Positions 6,141 to 6,187 of a stretch of DNA of 6,187 nucleotides are shown here, one piece after another. The first letter of the stretch is position 1, and every line of letters begins with the position of its first letter. Under the pieces are notes generated by a model. It saw only the letters and a list, made by a program, of their open reading frames with translations. It made no database searches and was not told the DNA's origin. The translations under genes were made by a program, and so were the position numbers. The DNA comes from Rickettsia typhi (GTDB lineage Bacteria > Pseudomonadota > Alphaproteobacteria > Rickettsiales > UBA1997). The stretch covers positions 1-6,187 of the forward strand of contig CAMDGT010000071.1 of assembly GCA_945898025.1 (NCBI GenBank), written 5' to 3'.

Positions 6141-6187
6141 TGATAAGGGTAATTTTTTATAAAAATCTTAAAAAAATAGAGTTTTGG
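6140..6187 (+). CDS. Start of an ORF overlapping the murG stop, cut by window edge
   Basis: ATG at 6140-6142 shares its A with the murG stop codon (TAATG) and opens 16 sense codons to the edge: MIRVIFYKNLKKIEFW. The one-base overlap is typical of translationally coupled genes. In many bacteria the gene after murG is murC, whose product begins with a short lead, a strand such as 'KKIxFxGIGGIGMS' and then the glycine loop. KKIEFW at the edge would fit just before such a loop, but the loop itself is outside the window. The ORF could be something else or spurious. Confidence 0.45.
   Translation, partial: MIRVIFYKNLKKIEFW

Noticed and set aside
1..6187. Reassigned TGA codon, suggested by no TGA stops and few tryptophans
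   Set aside because: No in-frame TGA is seen, and every Trp in PyrG and the small exported protein is TGG; six AT-rich stops without TGA is unremarkable.

Overview
This window is AT-rich (by eye about 30% G+C) and carries ordinary bacterial housekeeping genes in two divergent groups. The PyrG sequence reads as alphaproteobacterial. The base composition, lysine/asparagine/isoleucine-rich proteins and near absence of tryptophan in several products suggest a streamlined or host-associated lineage, perhaps Rickettsiales-like. That placement is inference. All visible Trp codons are TGG and all six stops seen are TAA or TAG, so nothing suggests a non-standard code.

Layout. Positions 1-1433 are on the minus strand: the 5' part of dnaE (replicative DNA polymerase III alpha subunit, cut by the left edge), preceded by a Skp/OmpH periplasmic chaperone gene 15 nt upstream. 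A 417-base divergent intergenic region (1434-1850) holds two short tandem-repeat blocks and a plausible pyrG promoter. Positions 1851-6187 are on the plus strand: pyrG (CTP synthase), lptE-like lipoprotein, rimM (16S rRNA/30S maturation), a small exported protein of a poorly known family, murG (lipid II synthesis), and the first 16 codons of another ORF overlapping the murG stop by one base. pyrG, lptE and rimM are separated by 1 and 3 nt and look like one transcription unit. The last three genes probably continue it, with gaps of 52 and 49 nt and then the overlap.

Functionally the window mixes nucleotide supply, replication and ribosome maturation with cell-envelope building: Skp for outer-membrane protein transit, LptE for LPS insertion and MurG for peptidoglycan. 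Together these imply a Gram-negative envelope with peptidoglycan and probably LPS. I see no tRNA, rRNA, CRISPR array, insertion sequence or prophage gene, and no clear new multi-gene system. The points most worth a second look are the tandem palindromic repeats upstream of ompH, the unusual ompH-dnaE junction, the TTG start of dnaE, the lack of Shine-Dalgarno sequences throughout, and the small exported protein between rimM and murG.
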